The notes: generated from the letters alone by a model not told the origin. 64,000 nucleotides of DNA from Humulus lupulus (GCF_963169125.1 NC_084802.1:27967107-28031106); one strand, 5' to 3'; positions 27,150 to 41,615 are shown, numbered from the stretch's first letter. A program made the numbers and translations.

Positions 27150-27150
27150 A
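27117..27150. repeat. TA dinucleotide microsatellite
   Basis: A run of TA repeats with one TG interruption. Similar short runs occur at about 31742-31762 (inside the permease intron) and 34737-34752. Confidence 0.9.
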
Positions 27151-28739
27151 GTAAAATCCTTTGTAACCAGTATAACACTAATGGGAGTATTGCATTAGAA
27201 GTAAGTTTTGGGCTCTGAATATGATATGCACACAAAATTGTGAAAGAGAAAAATTCTCAGTATAAATGGCAAGATAAAGGAGAAGAAAGAAAGGAGGATC
27301 GATTGACATATATAAACTGGTATGTACAAAGAAAGAGGATCTAGGAGAAGGAATACAGGATACTAGCACATAAACAATAGATAATTAATAAAAAGAAAGA
27401 TAAAGTGGACCAAAGACACCTTAAGAACTATACGAAGATCATATATACATATAATTACATAGCTACACACACATTAACACCGAAAGTAAAATCAAACTCA
27501 CAAATTAATACTTACAAAATAAACCACCAACTTAAAGAGACTAACAATCAGTTTCTGTATATGTTACATTATATGCTTCTGTATATTTATTCCTCTTTGA
27601 TGCAGGCAGATGAAACGGATATTTGGTTAGTGGAGGAACTTTGTTGAGAAAGTTTGTAAGTGCTTCATGCTCAAGAAGAATTCGGTAAAAAAGTCACCTT
27701 TTAGATTTGGTGTTTTCTTGTAAGCTTTTTTTTTTTTAGAAATTTTGTATTGCACTTTATTTTATACTCTCTTTTATCAATGTATGACATGGAGATATTA
27801 TTCAATTTTTTATATTTCAATATTTTTTTAAAATTATTAATAAAATTCACGTGTCATTTATTAATTTAAGAAACTAAAAAAAAATTCTAAGTGTTATTTT
27901 TTATCATTTTTTTTTAAATCAATAATGGAATACATTTGAACGGAATCATAAGAATGACTCGCTTTTGCTTGTGCCTTATCAAACTCTACACATGTCCATC
28001 ATAAGAGTTCACGGTTCACATTTATTGTGCAAATTCCAAAAGGAAGTCCAAAAAGAATAACAATATTGTGATATATTTGGTATAATCCCTTGGATTTATA
28101 AGAAAATTCTTATCAACTGGTAAAACTCCTCTAGATCGCGGAATGACAAAGCTGCTAAGCCAACATGATTATTGTACAATAATTGGCGACAATGTATATT
28201 CAAATAAATTTTTAAATAAACTATATGAAACAAAAAAAAATCGATTATAAGAAAGACAATTATTAAAGAAAAATATAAATTTTATACAAAAAAGATATAA
28301 TTGTATAAAATTATTTTGAAAGACGATATTATATATCTCTTCTATATAATATGTGTATAGGTAACAGAAATTTTTTATTTTAACTATTTTTTATTTTTTT
28401 CTTAACTTCATCATAATATTCTTATATATAATAAAATATTATTATATTTAATAGTAGATTATAAACATGATTTAAACTTAAATTAAATAAAATAAATAAA
28501 TAATTAAACAAACTAAAATAAAATATTTTTGAGATACTTTACATACATTTAAAAATAATAAACACCATACATTTTATAACTTAAATAAAATTTAATTAAA
28601 CTTAAACTTAAACTTCACTTATTAGAATAATATCATATCTCTTTTATACAATAAATTTTTGGTTTTAACAATTTATTTTGTCAACTTTAACAGAATATTC
28701 TAAATATTTAATAGAATATACCTTCAAAATTAACTTAAA

Positions 28740-29110
28740 AATAGATATTTATCAATTATATTAATATAAATTTAAATATTATAAAATATCAGTATTATAA
28801 TAATATTTAATATAAAACTACATATATAATAATTATATTAATATAAATTCAAATGTTATAAAATATCATTATTATAATAATATATAATACACGACTAGAT
28901 ATTTAATATCTATATTAATATAAATTTAAATGTTATAAAATATTATTATGATAATAATATATATTCCTATTTTTTACTTATTATATTAATATGAATTTAA
29001 ATGTTATTATTACAATAATATTTAATACAAGACTAAATATTTAATACTTATATCAATATAAATTTAAGTATTATAAATATTATTATAATAATATATAATA
29101 CATAGTCTTA
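28740..29110. repeat. AT-rich minisatellite, about four to five copies of 80-95 bp
   Basis: Repeated modules of the form ATATTAATATAAATTTAAAT, GTTATAAAATATTATTATAA, TAATATATAATAC, then a short variable link. The copies are diverged. The array lies within a longer AT-rich stretch at 28.3-30.2 kb. Confidence 0.7.
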
Positions 29111-30982
29111 ATTTTTATTAAAAAAATTATTATTTATGTTTAAAAAAATTATTATATTATATATATTTACAAAAATGGTAATCAATATTTTGGTTTAATT
29201 TTTCATTTAATGTGTTTATGATATTTTTTTATATATAATATTGTTTTTTTATTTGAAATATTTATATGACAATGATACAAATTTAATAAATATAATTAAT
29301 AAATTATACAAATAAAACTAAGTAAATGTGCATTGTATGTTGCTTGTATCTAATTAAACATATAACATAATATAATCTACTATCAACTAGAAACAAATTT
29401 ATGTTTTTAAAAAAGAAACTAGCAACAAACTTAAATTTAAAATCCATGTATAATATTAATATTATATTAAATATATAATATATAATCTATTGTTGTCGAA
29501 ATTAAAAAATTAGAACAAACATAAACTTAAATAAAAATTAATTAATTAATTAATTAAAATATGATATTTTAAATATATTTTATGATAATTTAAATAATTA
29601 AATCATATTTATTTAAAAATAATAAAGTCATACATATCATTTTTTTTATCTTATAAATTTGTGTTATAATTTATTTTTTATTAAGTGATTGAAGTTCTTT
29701 TTCTTCATCAAATTCACCAAAAGACATTGCGAGTTACATTAGAAACTAAAAATAGTTGATGCATGTATACTATTATTATTTTATTCTATTATTAATTTCT
29801 TTTTAAATATTATTGTAATTTATATATATATCATATAGCCATGTAAATATATATATTTATGTCAATGTTGTATTTAGATATTTTATATATAGAGATTATT
29901 GATATAAATATTTATATATACTATAGAATTGTAATTCATTCTATATTAAAGAAGAAAAAATGAACCAATTTTTATTAAAATTACAGACAATATTTTGTCA
30001 TAATTTTTTAATACATTTATGTCATACATTAAATTAAATATATTTTATCTATTTTTATGATATTGTTTATTTATTTAAAATTTATATGATAATTAAAAAA
30101 TAATAAAAATAAGTATATGTTTCAATAAACATATTTATAAATTTAAAACTAAGCAAATTTTATCTTAAAATTAAGTATTTATATTACAATTTTTTGTAGG
30201 GGTAGAAATAAAAATTCGTATTATAGTGTTATGTTTGATTATAATGTGATACGATAACTCCTCAACGTGAACTAGTAATTATGCTAAAGAAAAAAAATTC
30301 AATTTGTATATGTTCATATGTAACATAATATATCTAACTAATTTGTTTAATAAATATGAAATGCATCTAATTAAGACCCGGCCAACAAGAATACCAATTT
30401 TTTTAACATTATTTAGACGTATATCTTTATTTAGAAAGAAAGGGAAATAATAAAAAAAAAAGACTATATGGTATATCCATGGAATAGGAAAGGTAGTAGA
30501 AAGACGTATATTAAGTTTGACTACCTAATTAAGCAGAACAATTAAATATATGTTTTGTGCGATGATTTTTGTTGTCGTGTTTCATGTAAAACTAAATGAT
30601 GGTTTAGCTTTTCTTTTTTGGGTCTAATTTTAATATGTCCATATTTTATTATTTTTATTATTTCAATATATGTACAGCAATAATAATAATAATATCATTT
30701 AAGACGAAAACAAATAATTAAAAAAAAAAAAGTGTTATGAAATACACGTGGCAGTTTCAGAAGGGTGGAAAAACTAATTCAAAGTCTCCCCGTGAAACAC
30801 CAAAACTCATGAGAAACATGTATAATAGAGAATCGAATTCAAAGAGCGAAGAAATCGCTTCTTTGTTGAGTGAATCCAATCCCCTCTTAAACCCTCACTT
30901 CCTTCCCAATAATACTCCACCATTCAACCCCCAAAACCAACCTTCTTCCTTCACTTCCACAGCTCCACACACTTTCAACGAC

Positions 30983-33830
30983 ATGCCAGGTTCTCTCTTT
31001 TCCCTTCTTTTACACATATATTTCACATGGGTTTTCTTTATTTTCTTTCCATGAAATCCCTGAATAAGGTTTATGCGTGTGTATTTGTATTTATATAGAT
31101 GGGTTGGACTTGTTTGATGGTTTACAGAACTGGGTTTTGAATTTGATGCTTTTGGTTTTCTGTTTGTGTATTGTGTCAGTATTTTGTATGTCGATGTCAT
31201 TGAATCTATGATTTTAGTGTTCTGTATCTTGATCACGTATTATGTTAGTATTTGAATATGTATGTTATTGAGCTTCGTGGGGCGGATCAATAAATTTAAT
31301 AAGGTTAATAAAATCTGTACTGTTGACTCCATTTGTTGGTGGATCTTGACATTAATGGGTCAACTTTACGAGGGAAGAGTCAACAAAAATGGTGTTGTCT
31401 TCTTTCTTACATGTGTTGATAGCATGAATTGCAGCTCTTCTCTGCTGGTGTACTTTTCCGTAAGAGATGTTGAACTATAAGCTGTTTTGATGAACCTAAA
31501 ATGGTTTGAATTAGGACAGATCATTTTACGTTTTTCCCCTTCCCATTTTAGCTGCAAAAGCAAGTTTGTTTACATTTATTAGTTTTGGAGCACAATTGTC
31601 AGTACATTCTATTTTTTTACCTTTCATTAAGCTTGTAAACAAATTTCCTATGTTTAAAAGAATAACGGGTTAAGCCTTTCTAGCAATTTATACTCAGAAG
31701 TTCTTTCTTAGTTTTATATTTTACTGATATTTTAAGAAAAATTATATATATATATATATATGTGCATGTATAGATATACAGGTTCAAATTTGTGATTATG
31801 AGGTCTTATAGCTTTTGTGGTTAGAACTTGAAAGCAGTAAACAATTTTATGTAAGTGTAAGATTGGATATCCTATTTTCTGTTTCTCTAGTTATCTAATA
31901 CACTATGTTGACTATAAGCATCTTTATGCACTTTCACCATTTATTCATTTTTCTCCTTTTTTTTCCTTTTAACAACAAATTCACTGAATTCTGTGCTTGA
32001 TTTAAATATGGAACAAGAGGAGATTTGTTAGCATCTCTGTAAAAAAAATTGTTGTATGTACAACTTTGTACCTTAGGCATTGTTTTACTTTCATAGATGT
32101 TTATTTTTTGGGGGCTGTGCTGATATTGTAACCAAACCTTAATTCTTGATGCTCACCCCTGTGGTATTTAAGCCCTTTGCCTTTGTCAAGTGTTTACTTT
32201 GGTGTTGCTTGACCTCCACTCTCATGAGAGAAAAGAAGTGTGTTCACGTGGCTCTGCAACTTAGTAGAAGGCCATTTATAAATTTGAAATATGTGAAATG
32301 AGTAATCACAACATAAACTTGCTTACAACTGAATACTGATTATTAGTTAAATCTAAATAATCAACTGAATATCTTTCCATGTTTTTTTTTTGTGAATGTT
32401 TTGTACATTTGCATTAGCAGCTTGTGCATTGTAGCCCATTTTTGGAGGCCTGCGAACTCCTATCCTAGCGTGCCCATTTAGTTGTTTCTAAATAAAATGA
32501 ATTGAAGAATACAACTTAATGTGCTTATTGAACTACTTTACCAATGACATCTGAATAACGAATGGCTCTGGCATGATTTTGCTTTAATATTAAGACCTTA
32601 GTGTGGATGTCGCAATATTTTGTTACTTATTTTATGGCTATGTATTACTGAGTCCAAACGCATTACAAATTATTGAATGATTGATGAGTATATACAGAGA
32701 TTCATTTGTTTATAAATGTTGTATTTAACACAGATAATCAAGAGCCAATCTTATCCAAAGAAGAACCTTCACCATCACAATTACAATTTGCTAAACTTAA
32801 GCGCTGGCAATGGTGGTTTTTGGTGGCGCTCAATATAATATTCCTTCTGGTTGGTCAGGCAGCTGCTGTTTTACTTGGCCGATTTTATTATGACCAGGGT
32901 GGTAATAGTAAATGGATGGCTACTTTTGTCCAAACTGCAGCCTTCCCACTCCTCTTTATCCCTCTTTTTCTTCTTTCTTCTTCTTCCCAATATCCTTCAG
33001 CCAATTTTACTGCACCTTCCATTAAAGTACTTGCCTCTATTTACTTCTTTCTTGGAGTTCTTATAGCTGGTGACAATATGTTGTACTCCATTGGACTCTT
33101 ATATCTCTCAGCCTCTACCTACTCCCTTATTTGTGCAACCCAATTAGCTTTCAATGCAGTTTTCTCATACTTTATCAATTCTCAGAAGTTCACTGCCTTG
33201 ATTCTTAACTCTGTGGTTGTCCTATCACTATCTGCTGCCCTCATTGCCGTCAATGATGACTCTGGTGGACCAGCAGGAGTCTCAAGGTCAAAGTACATCA
33301 TCGGTTTCATTTGCACACTCGCAGCTTCTGCAATATACTCTCTTTTACTTTCTCTTATGCAACTTTCATTCCAAAAGGTTCTGAAACGGGAAACCTTCTC
33401 TGTGGTACTGGAAATGCAAATCTATACATCATTGGTGGCCACTTGTGCTGCTCTCATTGGTCTTTTTGCTAGTGGAGAGTGGAAGACTTTGCATGGAGAA
33501 ATGCAGGGTTTCGGTAAAGGAGGATTCGCTTATGTGATGACTTTGGTTTGGACAGCTGTGGCTTGGCAAGTTTGCTCGGTTGGTGTTGTGGGACTGATAT
33601 TTGTGGTCTCTTCTCTCTTCTCCAATGTAATTAGCACTCTCTCTTTGGCTGTAACCCCAATGGCTTCTGTGATAATTTTTCACGACAAGATGAATGGTGT
33701 CAAGATAGTTGCTATGCTTATGGCAATATGGGGTTTCGCCTCTTACATTTATCAGAACTATCTTGATGATTCTAAGGCAGAAAAAACACGAACTAGTGTT
33801 TCTGAATCCCACAATGATTCTGTATGTTGA
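30983..33830 (+). CDS. PUP: purine permease (PUP family) transporter, two exons
   Basis: PUP proteins are membrane carriers of the drug/metabolite transporter superfamily that move adenine, cytokinins and other purine derivatives, usually by proton symport. Exon 1 ends at 30989 (CCAG/GT) and exon 2 runs 32734-33830 (ACAG/AT). The phases fit, giving 367 residues from the ATG at 30983 (MPDNQEPILSKEEP). Visible family features: RWQWWFLVALNIIFLLVGQ opening the first helix, LLGRFYYDQGGNSKWM, VQTAAFPLLFIPLF, KRETFSVVLEMQIYTSLVAT, and about ten hydrophobic segments. The frame stays open upstream to an ATG at 30737, which would give 449 residues. I prefer 30983 because it gives the normal family length and the upstream part is low-complexity and leader-like. 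It is closest in character to the PUP11-like group; the exact paralogue and substrate are not determinable here. No stops, so probably functional. Confidence 0.9.
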
Positions 33831-36800
33831 TGAATCTGTTAAAGAATAAAAATCCCAGAAAATTCATTGCTTACAATTGTTAGTTCAACTATTCTCATTT
33901 TATGAACTCGACCACTTGGAGAATCCAGTGTCTTAACTACTTGAATATAATATACGCATCTTTTTTTAGTTATGATTTCATCTGTAAATCTCTGTTCCTT
34001 CTCAAACTTGATTTTGGTTTATATATACATACATCTATACTGGAATTAACCAATTAGTGTTAAGAGTATGTGCACATATTACTATCAATATTGATGTTAT
34101 AAGAAGTTGCGTTCAAGTGTTATAAATTATACGTGTCTATTTCTCTAGAGAGATTGTGTTTTTCACCTCTTGAACACAAAGAGCTATATAGATATATTTA
34201 CTCATTTTATTTCCTGTCATAACCTAAATAAAAGCTTGTTATATCACATCCTATATCATTTTCAGTGATTAATCATGCAGTTGAATAAAAAAAATGATTG
34301 GATATGCATATATTCCCTTGTTTACTTTAGTTTATATATCTCATGTATTATTGCAAATAATGGGAAAATACAGTTTTGCAGGGCCTGTATTGTTATTGTC
34401 TTATTGATCAAGTGAATAAAATAACAGTAGAGGTAGTCATCAATAGTGGTGTGGGGATAGGATTACAAGAACCTCTTTGACCCATTTGATAAGGAACTTG
34501 ATCTTGATTGATGTGGATGACCAAACAATTTTATACAGAACTGATTCTAAAACTCAAAAAGTAAAACCAATGATATGAAACTACTGCCATTATCATCCAT
34601 TTATACGGTCAGAAAAAGTTAAAATCCAAAGTCAAATGAAAACAGTAGGAACATACTATTGGAATGTTGTCAATGCAGTGAATACTATGTATGTAGCCAT
34701 CTCTTAATCTACCAATATATGCAAGTATACATATTTATATATATATATATACATATGTATGTATGCTGAAACTAGCTTACTGAAACTAGTTTATTCCATT
34801 TAGAGGTTAAATAATGTGTATATAGTATTATATGAAACATATAAGTTTGATTAAATTATTAACGTGGACCACAAATTGGAGTTGGTTTTGCTTTTGAGTA
34901 ACTTGGGAGATTTGCTTTTTTCTCTTTTGAATTAATAATCAACTCCATTAGTTTAGTGGTCAACTCTCAATTGATTGGATTATGATGTAATAATATTGAC
35001 TGGTCAGTAGTTACTTTAAACTCAGGTTTTCTAAGTTGCAAACCAATGTTTAATTTGAAAGTTCACAGCAAAAATAAAAAAATTTATTTGATAGTACTTT
35101 AATAATAAAATAAAATAAAATCAACCCAAATGTTTCATTTGACAAATTCTCAGTGTACCTTAGAAATCATGTTATATTATATTAAGAAAAGTGGACCCAG
35201 CTCAGTAATAGCTTAGCTAGTGGAATTTTAAGCATTAAAAATATATATAAAAGTTAATAAATAATGAAAACCTTGTTGGGCTTTGATATTCAAACTTACA
35301 CTTCTTTTGTTTATTAAAAAAATATATTGAATTTAAGTAGTTACCATTTGAAAGAAAATAATACAGATTATTCTTTTCTTAAAAAAATATAAAAAATTAG
35401 AAAGACAGACTACAATAGATAATGGGTTTCCTTTTGGCATATCATCGGGTGCATAATCTTTAATTGGTGGATGATTTTGTCCTATTGCACATTTAGTATA
35501 AAATATTACACTAATTACCAAGGAATAGATGGAATAGTATTAAATTTTTTAGTATATATTTATACGCATTTCTTTAATTATATGCACATAAATTGACCTT
35601 ATCAATCTTCAATCATTGACCCTTTTTTTTTTTTCATTAGTTTTGCCTCCCATCATTAGTTTTAAATACCAAATATCTCAACAAGTTAAAAAAAGCTTTC
35701 TAATTAGACATATCCAAGCACTAACTATGCCATCTCTATTTCTCCACCAAAATTTATTATTCTAATTCAACACAAATAATGTATTTTAACTATCTATTAA
35801 GTTCGATTTCACTTGAATTTTATAGAACAAATTATATGAAATATATTATATGGATTTTGAGTTTTATATATAATATTTATAGAAGTATAAAGAGTATACT
35901 AGCCGATAATGTTGGCTTGTTCATTTTATAGTAAATTTCAAAAAGATTGCTTTCTTTGGAGATAGCAAATGGTGCATAAAATAATAGATTGATTGGAACA
36001 ATATACAATATTCGACTATGTACTTTTCATAGCATTACAAATGCATTTAATTTGGTTAGCTTTTAAAGTGTATTTGGGATAGAAATGTACAAAAATTTGA
36101 AAATGACATCTCCTAATATACATATATATTATTGTCAATGATCACAAGGGTTGAATGTGTCTATTTATTGCTCACGTTATTGATATTTATTTATTTTTAT
36201 TAAATAGCATTCAATAATTATCATTGTATAAAGAAGTACAATTCTTTCTTTTTTTTATTATTATTAAATCGTTTTCTTTGAACTATATATAATATAATCA
36301 AAAGGGTCTCTACTATTTAATAAATCTATTTTTTATTTTTGTATTTTAATGAAATTTTTTTAAAAGATAAGAATCCTTGAGAAGATAATTAACCTTCTTC
36401 TTAATATTTAGCTTATTAAAATTTAAAATTGTACGAAGTTATTAATCTGAACATAGATGGAATTTTTTTATTGGTTCAATATAATTTATAGTCAAAATTT
36501 AGATACCAATTGTATAAAAATAACACTTACAAATAAGCACCCAATGAAAATGATATAAATATATATATTTATATACAGAAGATAATCCAATAATATATTA
36601 CAGGAATAATTTTCCTCATGTTTCATGTTTTTTCTTAGCAAGTATAATATGTTAATGTTGAACCCCCCCAAAATATACATATTTTATTGAAATACTATTA
36701 TTACTTTGAATCAATAACATTGTTGACTCTTACTATAATTAATTGTGTGGATAATTTTGATGATTAATTATCATATCTTTCTTTACTTTAGATTCTTTTA

Positions 36801-37452
36801 GTGGAATTTGGATACTAATTCCAATCCGAGTTTGGTTCTGATTACAATCTTAATCTTTAAGAGGAATTTTAAAGTAGCTAGATTCAATATACAATCATTA
36901 AGTATTTTACTTTATCTCTAACATATATTATAGGGAAAATGACTATTTTGCCCTTTTCATGTTTGCTCAAAATGTGAACTATTATTAATTTTCCCTAAAC
37001 TCTTGATTTTGTGTACAATTGCCATAATAGTTGAAATTATTTTTCCCTTGTAATTCTAATACTCATATAAAACTAACATAATGGGAATGTCCCTTACAAT
37101 TAATCATTTTGCTTTAAATTTTTAATTGTCATCCAACGAGTTAAATCTCTAGATTTGGCAAAACATTTGGAGATTTCCAAATCGTTATTTTTTTAATATT
37201 TAAATAAATGAAAAAAAAGTAATCAAGTATGAATTTAACTTTCAAATTGTTAATCCACCTCATTTTCATTATTAATTATTTGGGTCCAAATCCCTAGAAT
37301 ATTTGGGTTCAAATCCTAGCATTTAACTCTTTTATGACTAAAAATAAATATCAGTCGTGCCCACTAACAAATATTTATTGGGAAACTAGAGAAATATACA
37401 CTTGCACAAAGGCAGAGATAGTATAAATATATGAAATTTTTTTTGCTAAAAA
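33831..37452. other. permease 3' UTR and AT-rich intergenic DNA
   Basis: Nothing coding is supported. A short TA microsatellite sits near 34740. The rest is AT-rich unique-looking sequence. Confidence 0.55.
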
Positions 37453-38958
37453 CTTATGTTGAGTTTGTTAAAATTTTTGTTTTTAAATTTTTTAAACACA
37501 AAATTAAAAATATATATTTTTTATTTTTATAAAATAAAAATGTGTTTGGTAACTATTTTTGTTTTTAGTTTTAAAAAATAAAAATATGTTTAGTAACTTT
37601 TATTTTTATTTTTTGTTTAAAAAATTTGAAAGCAAAAAACATATTTGGTAAACATATTTTTATTTTCTAAACTAAAAGATAAAAATGTTTTTTCTTACCA
37701 CTATATATTATTTTAAAAATAAATACAAGAAAATTATAATAAAAAATATCAAATTAATCATATTAAATCTCAAAACTCAATATATATCCATGAGATAACA
37801 CAAAATCAATAAAGTATACATAACAAAATAAAAACATATGAATGGATAAGTGTCCAAATTTAAAGAAAAATATTAAATGAGTCATAACAATCAACTAGTG
37901 TCTTTACTCAATCTAACTATCGTTGATAAGCTCTCCATATGATCAGCAATTTCATCACGAACATGAGTCATTTCACTTATATGAGTTCTGCCAATACTAA
38001 ACTATACACTATCAGTCTAAGTTTCATCTAAAGCAGTAGCTTGTACTTTAGAATTTCATTCACCTCCATCAAAATACACACATGCTTCTGCATTAGTCAT
38101 TGTAATAAGAACTTCATTATCCACACTTACCATCTATGTAAGACCTAAGGATTCAATACGAATTCTAAATGCAAATACAAGACTATTCCTAAAGAAAAAC
38201 CAAATAATAAATGACAAGCTACAAACTTACTTCCAAAGGAAATGACAAAGGAACATCCATTTCAAGAACAACAATAAGAAACTAGATATATGCCATATAT
38301 TTGCTATCCAAAAATAACACCTCAGGAACAAACTAGATAAAATATTTATAATAAACACATCCAAAAATAAACAACTCAAAGCAGCAAGAAAAAAAAAGGT
38401 AAAATACATTGCCTTATGCAATTTTATCATTTTTTGCTGAATCAAAATACCCTTTCAAGGAATATATGAGATAAGAATATGTTAAAACCTCATTGCCCTG
38501 TAACTAGTGGAATGCCTAATAACCCAGAAAGAGACTTACAAAACCATATACATAGAGATCTTCAGAGCCTTTAAACATTATTATTGTTCTTAATCAAATT
38601 TAAATAAGGACCTCTAATAAATGTAGAAGACAGTTAGACTAAGACCATGAATTAAAACAAGGACCTCACTTAAATGTATGTGAAGCTAAGACCTCACATA
38701 CATTACAATGTCCCTCCAAGTGTCAATGTCAAGAGCATGAGGCCAAACAAACAAAAGTCCTTTAAGGGCTTGCTTCTATCAAAATTCAAAAGGTAACATA
38801 TTCAAATAATAATGTTGCTTAATGTCATATGCGAGATGCTCACACATACAGAATACTGGGGAAAAAAAATCTCCTAGATTTAACGCACAAATAAAAAATA
38901 TTGGGGAACCATTCATGCACTCGTGCAATAGCTACTTGAAAGTTTTCTCCAAAATAGT
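37453..38958 (-). mobile_element. possible PIF/Harbinger-like fragment
   Basis: The left part (37453-37700) has the repeated TGTTTGGTAAC / TTTTTATTTTT pattern common at ends of plant PIF/Harbinger elements. At 38100-37888 the minus strand reads a broken frame ending SEMTHVRDEIADHM, which looks like a transposase C-terminus, with three stops. A matching GTTACCGAACAGGCCC end lies at 50217-50232 in opposite orientation, so one element may have been split by the gypsy insertion at 38959. No firm terminal repeat or target duplication was found, so this is tentative. Confidence 0.35.
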
Positions 38959-41170
38959 TGTAATGCCCCGAATCCCTAATGCAGTTTAGTGGCTGGATTA
39001 GTAGGTCGGGAGGGCCATAACTGTTTAATTATGTCATTAAATGATTATGTGCATGTTTATGTGAATTATATTATAATATGATGTTATATGCATGCATGTG
39101 GGTCCACATTTGAATATTATGATGTTTTGATAATTTGGCCCATTGAGGGTAAATTTGTGTATTTGGGTGCATAATGTGATTTGTGAATGAGATTCCATTA
39201 TTATGGAGATATATTCGAGCTATTCGGCATGAGACGGTCCTATATAATGGATTAGTGGTTTTGTCATACGAGGTCAATTATCGGGTAATAAGAATGTTTA
39301 TTTGATGATAAATTGGGAGTTATTGAGATCAGGATGGAATTTTGGAAGTTTTGACTATAATGTCCCCGGGGGTGTTTTTGGGACCCTGAGCACTAGGTTT
39401 TATTTGAGGTTACTTAAGCTTGAAGTAGCTTGTCAAATAGAACGTATGTTAGAAAACCTCTCGTTCTTTCCCGTTAGCTCATCTTCACCGTTCGAAGCGT
39501 TTTCGAAGATATCTTGAGGTCTAGGAGTCGGAATCAAGCGAAGATCGAGGCATAGCGATCCTAGGAAAGATTAGAAGGTTCTTGACCAAAGGATTTGACG
39601 AGAAACAACCTAATAGAAGGTAATCTAAGTTTAAAGTTTTGAGTTTTTAGAGTTTCTAAGCTTTGGATTGGCTTTTGTGAATCGTTGAGTTTTTGGCTCG
39701 ATTGAGCATTGGGTTTTGATGGTTTTGGAGCATTGGGAAGCTTGGGATATTTGATTTGATGATTTGGTAATGTTTAGGCATGATTTTGGAGGCTTTGGGA
39801 TGTTGGAGAACGAGTTTGGGCGTGTTCTGGGTTAGGCGCCGCAGCCCTGTTCTTGGAGAGCCGCAGCCCTAGCTCGAAGAAGCAGGTGGGAGGTTTTGCC
39901 TTTGCTGGGCGCTGCGACCCATGCTTCAGTGGTGGCTGGGGGCCGCAGCCCTTGAGCAGGGTTGAGCCCGTTTGAGTGTTTTGGCCCCGGGAACATGGCT
40001 TTAGGCCTCGGGATAACTCCTACTACCCGGATTAGTGGGGATTGATGTCTCGGAGGCTAGATCTTGGCTTGGGAACCCTTGATTATCATTTTATTGATGA
40101 TATCCTATAATGTGTTATGATTAGGTGACCGCTAAAGGACTAAAAGCTAGACCATTCTCAAGGGTCGTTCTTTTATTCATTCTAGCTCGAATCAGAGGTA
40201 AGAAAACGGCACCCCATATGTGACATGCATGATTATTCTTGAGGCATGTTGATTGTGTAAATGTGGACATGGATTGATTATTGAATGCTTAGCAAATTTT
40301 TCTCACTTGTGCATGGCACTGACTCATTAGTCAGAATTGGCATAGGTGTCAGTACCAACTGTGAAGCTATGACTCATTAGTCAAGTTCGGCAGTGGTACT
40401 GGGCACTGGTCACTTAGTGCTGACTCATTAGTCAGGATGGCCTTAGCGTGTTCAACGCAAGCCAATAAAGATTAGATCAAATCGGCATTGGATGACTCAA
40501 AGAGCATTAATGCCGGACCGACCTCAACTTCGATGAATATTATAAGCGCTTGTGTAGCTTACCCATCAGTCACTCATCTGTTAAGTTTGAGACTTACCTA
40601 TCAGTCTCTCGTCTGTTTAAGGCTAGTGGCTTACCTAACAGCCACTCTTCTGTTTAAATTAGTGACTTGCTTGTCAGTCACTCAGTATGGTTTTCTAGAA
40701 CCTCAAGTGATATTCACTCATCTGTTTAAGAGCTATAAGCTCTGTGTGATTATAATGATAATCCTTTGATAATGTTTACATTCAATACTGTGTTTTCTTG
40801 CTGGGCTTTGGCTCATGGGTGCTATGTGGTGCAGGTAAAGGGAAAGAAAAGCTCACCTAGCCTTGAGTGGAGAGCTTAGGTGGTGATGTGTACATATGCG
40901 GCCGCTTGACCACCACGGCCAAGGAGTTCTCAGAGGAACGTTTGTAATTTTGAAACAGTAATGACCTTTTTGAGTTATAAATAACTTGTAAATGTTCTTG
41001 TGGGCCCATGAACAGTTTTATGTATTTAATAAAATTTATCATTTCCTTTTTATTGATTTTCCACCTTAGCCTGTTAATAACACTTAGAACACGTTTTTAG
41101 CCAAAGGACTCGGGTAGCGGGTCAAATTTTCGGTTCACCGTAACGGTTCTGGGGTAACCAGGGCGTTACA
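38959..41170 (+). repeat. 5' LTR of the Tekay element
   Basis: Begins TGTAATGCCCCGAATCCC and ends ACCAGGGCGTTACA. Contains donor-like GAAG/GTAATC at 39620, a GC-rich block of GCCGCAGCCC repeats (39835-39960), a 73-nt block 40125-40197 between TGATTAG and GAG/GTAAGA, palindromic TGACTCATTAGTCA-like motifs (about 40318-40436), short tandem repeats of the ACTTACCTATCAGTC type (40550-40690), and GTGCAG/GTAAAG at 40835. Confidence 0.92.
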
Positions 41171-41173
41171 ACT

Positions 41174-41185
41174 TGGTATCAGAGC
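41174..41185 (+). other. primer binding site for tRNA-iMet
   Basis: TGGTATCAGAGC, the standard complement of the plant initiator tRNA 3' end, lies three bases after the 5' LTR end. It sets first-strand priming and confirms the plus orientation of the element. Confidence 0.95.
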
Positions 41186-41615
41186 ATGCCAAGGTTAAGG
41201 TTCTTGAAAACTGGCTGGGCATGTACACACATCACTGAAGTCAAGCTCGACTCATGGTTTGGTAACTATTTATGTAGTTATATGTATAACTGCTTAAATA
41301 TAGTATATATGCTTTACCTGTATGCATGAGACACCATGTTGAACCTGTGCCCTGAAATATGATATCCTCAGTAACTGTGTGCTAATTAGTACTGAAATTG
41401 CTGGAACATACTCATCAGTATTGTTGATTATGAATTATTATGTGATACATGCTGAGTGCTAAATGCTATAAACATGTATCTACCTGTATAATTGAATGAC
41501 TGTGGAATATGATAATTGTCTTCTTGTTCTTGGACCGTAAGGTGGCAAGAGGTTTAGTTATTACTACCTGACTGGTCGTATTGATCAATGTTTCAGCAAG
41601 GTATATCAGATAAGA

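Larger units (their letters stand above)
26687..30982. other. AT-rich intergenic region and upstream region of the permease gene
   Basis: No supported gene. It holds a TA microsatellite (27117-27150) and an AT minisatellite (28740-29110), listed separately, and many poly-A/T runs. A segment at about 30045-30110 resembles 54335-54400 (TTTATATGATAATTAAAAAA type), so an unclassified dispersed repeat is present. Sequence from about 30737 to 30982 is an open, C-rich stretch in frame with the permease and is probably 5' UTR. Confidence 0.6.

Noticed and set aside
27405..27647. ORF ending QADETDIWLVEELC
   Set aside because: No recognisable domain or splice context; surrounded by AT-rich spacer.
28337..30272. 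Possible Helitron, from a TCTTCTATATAATATG-like start and a CTAGT end
   Set aside because: No GC-rich 3' hairpin, no Rep/helicase sequence and very AT-rich context, so the end motifs could be chance.
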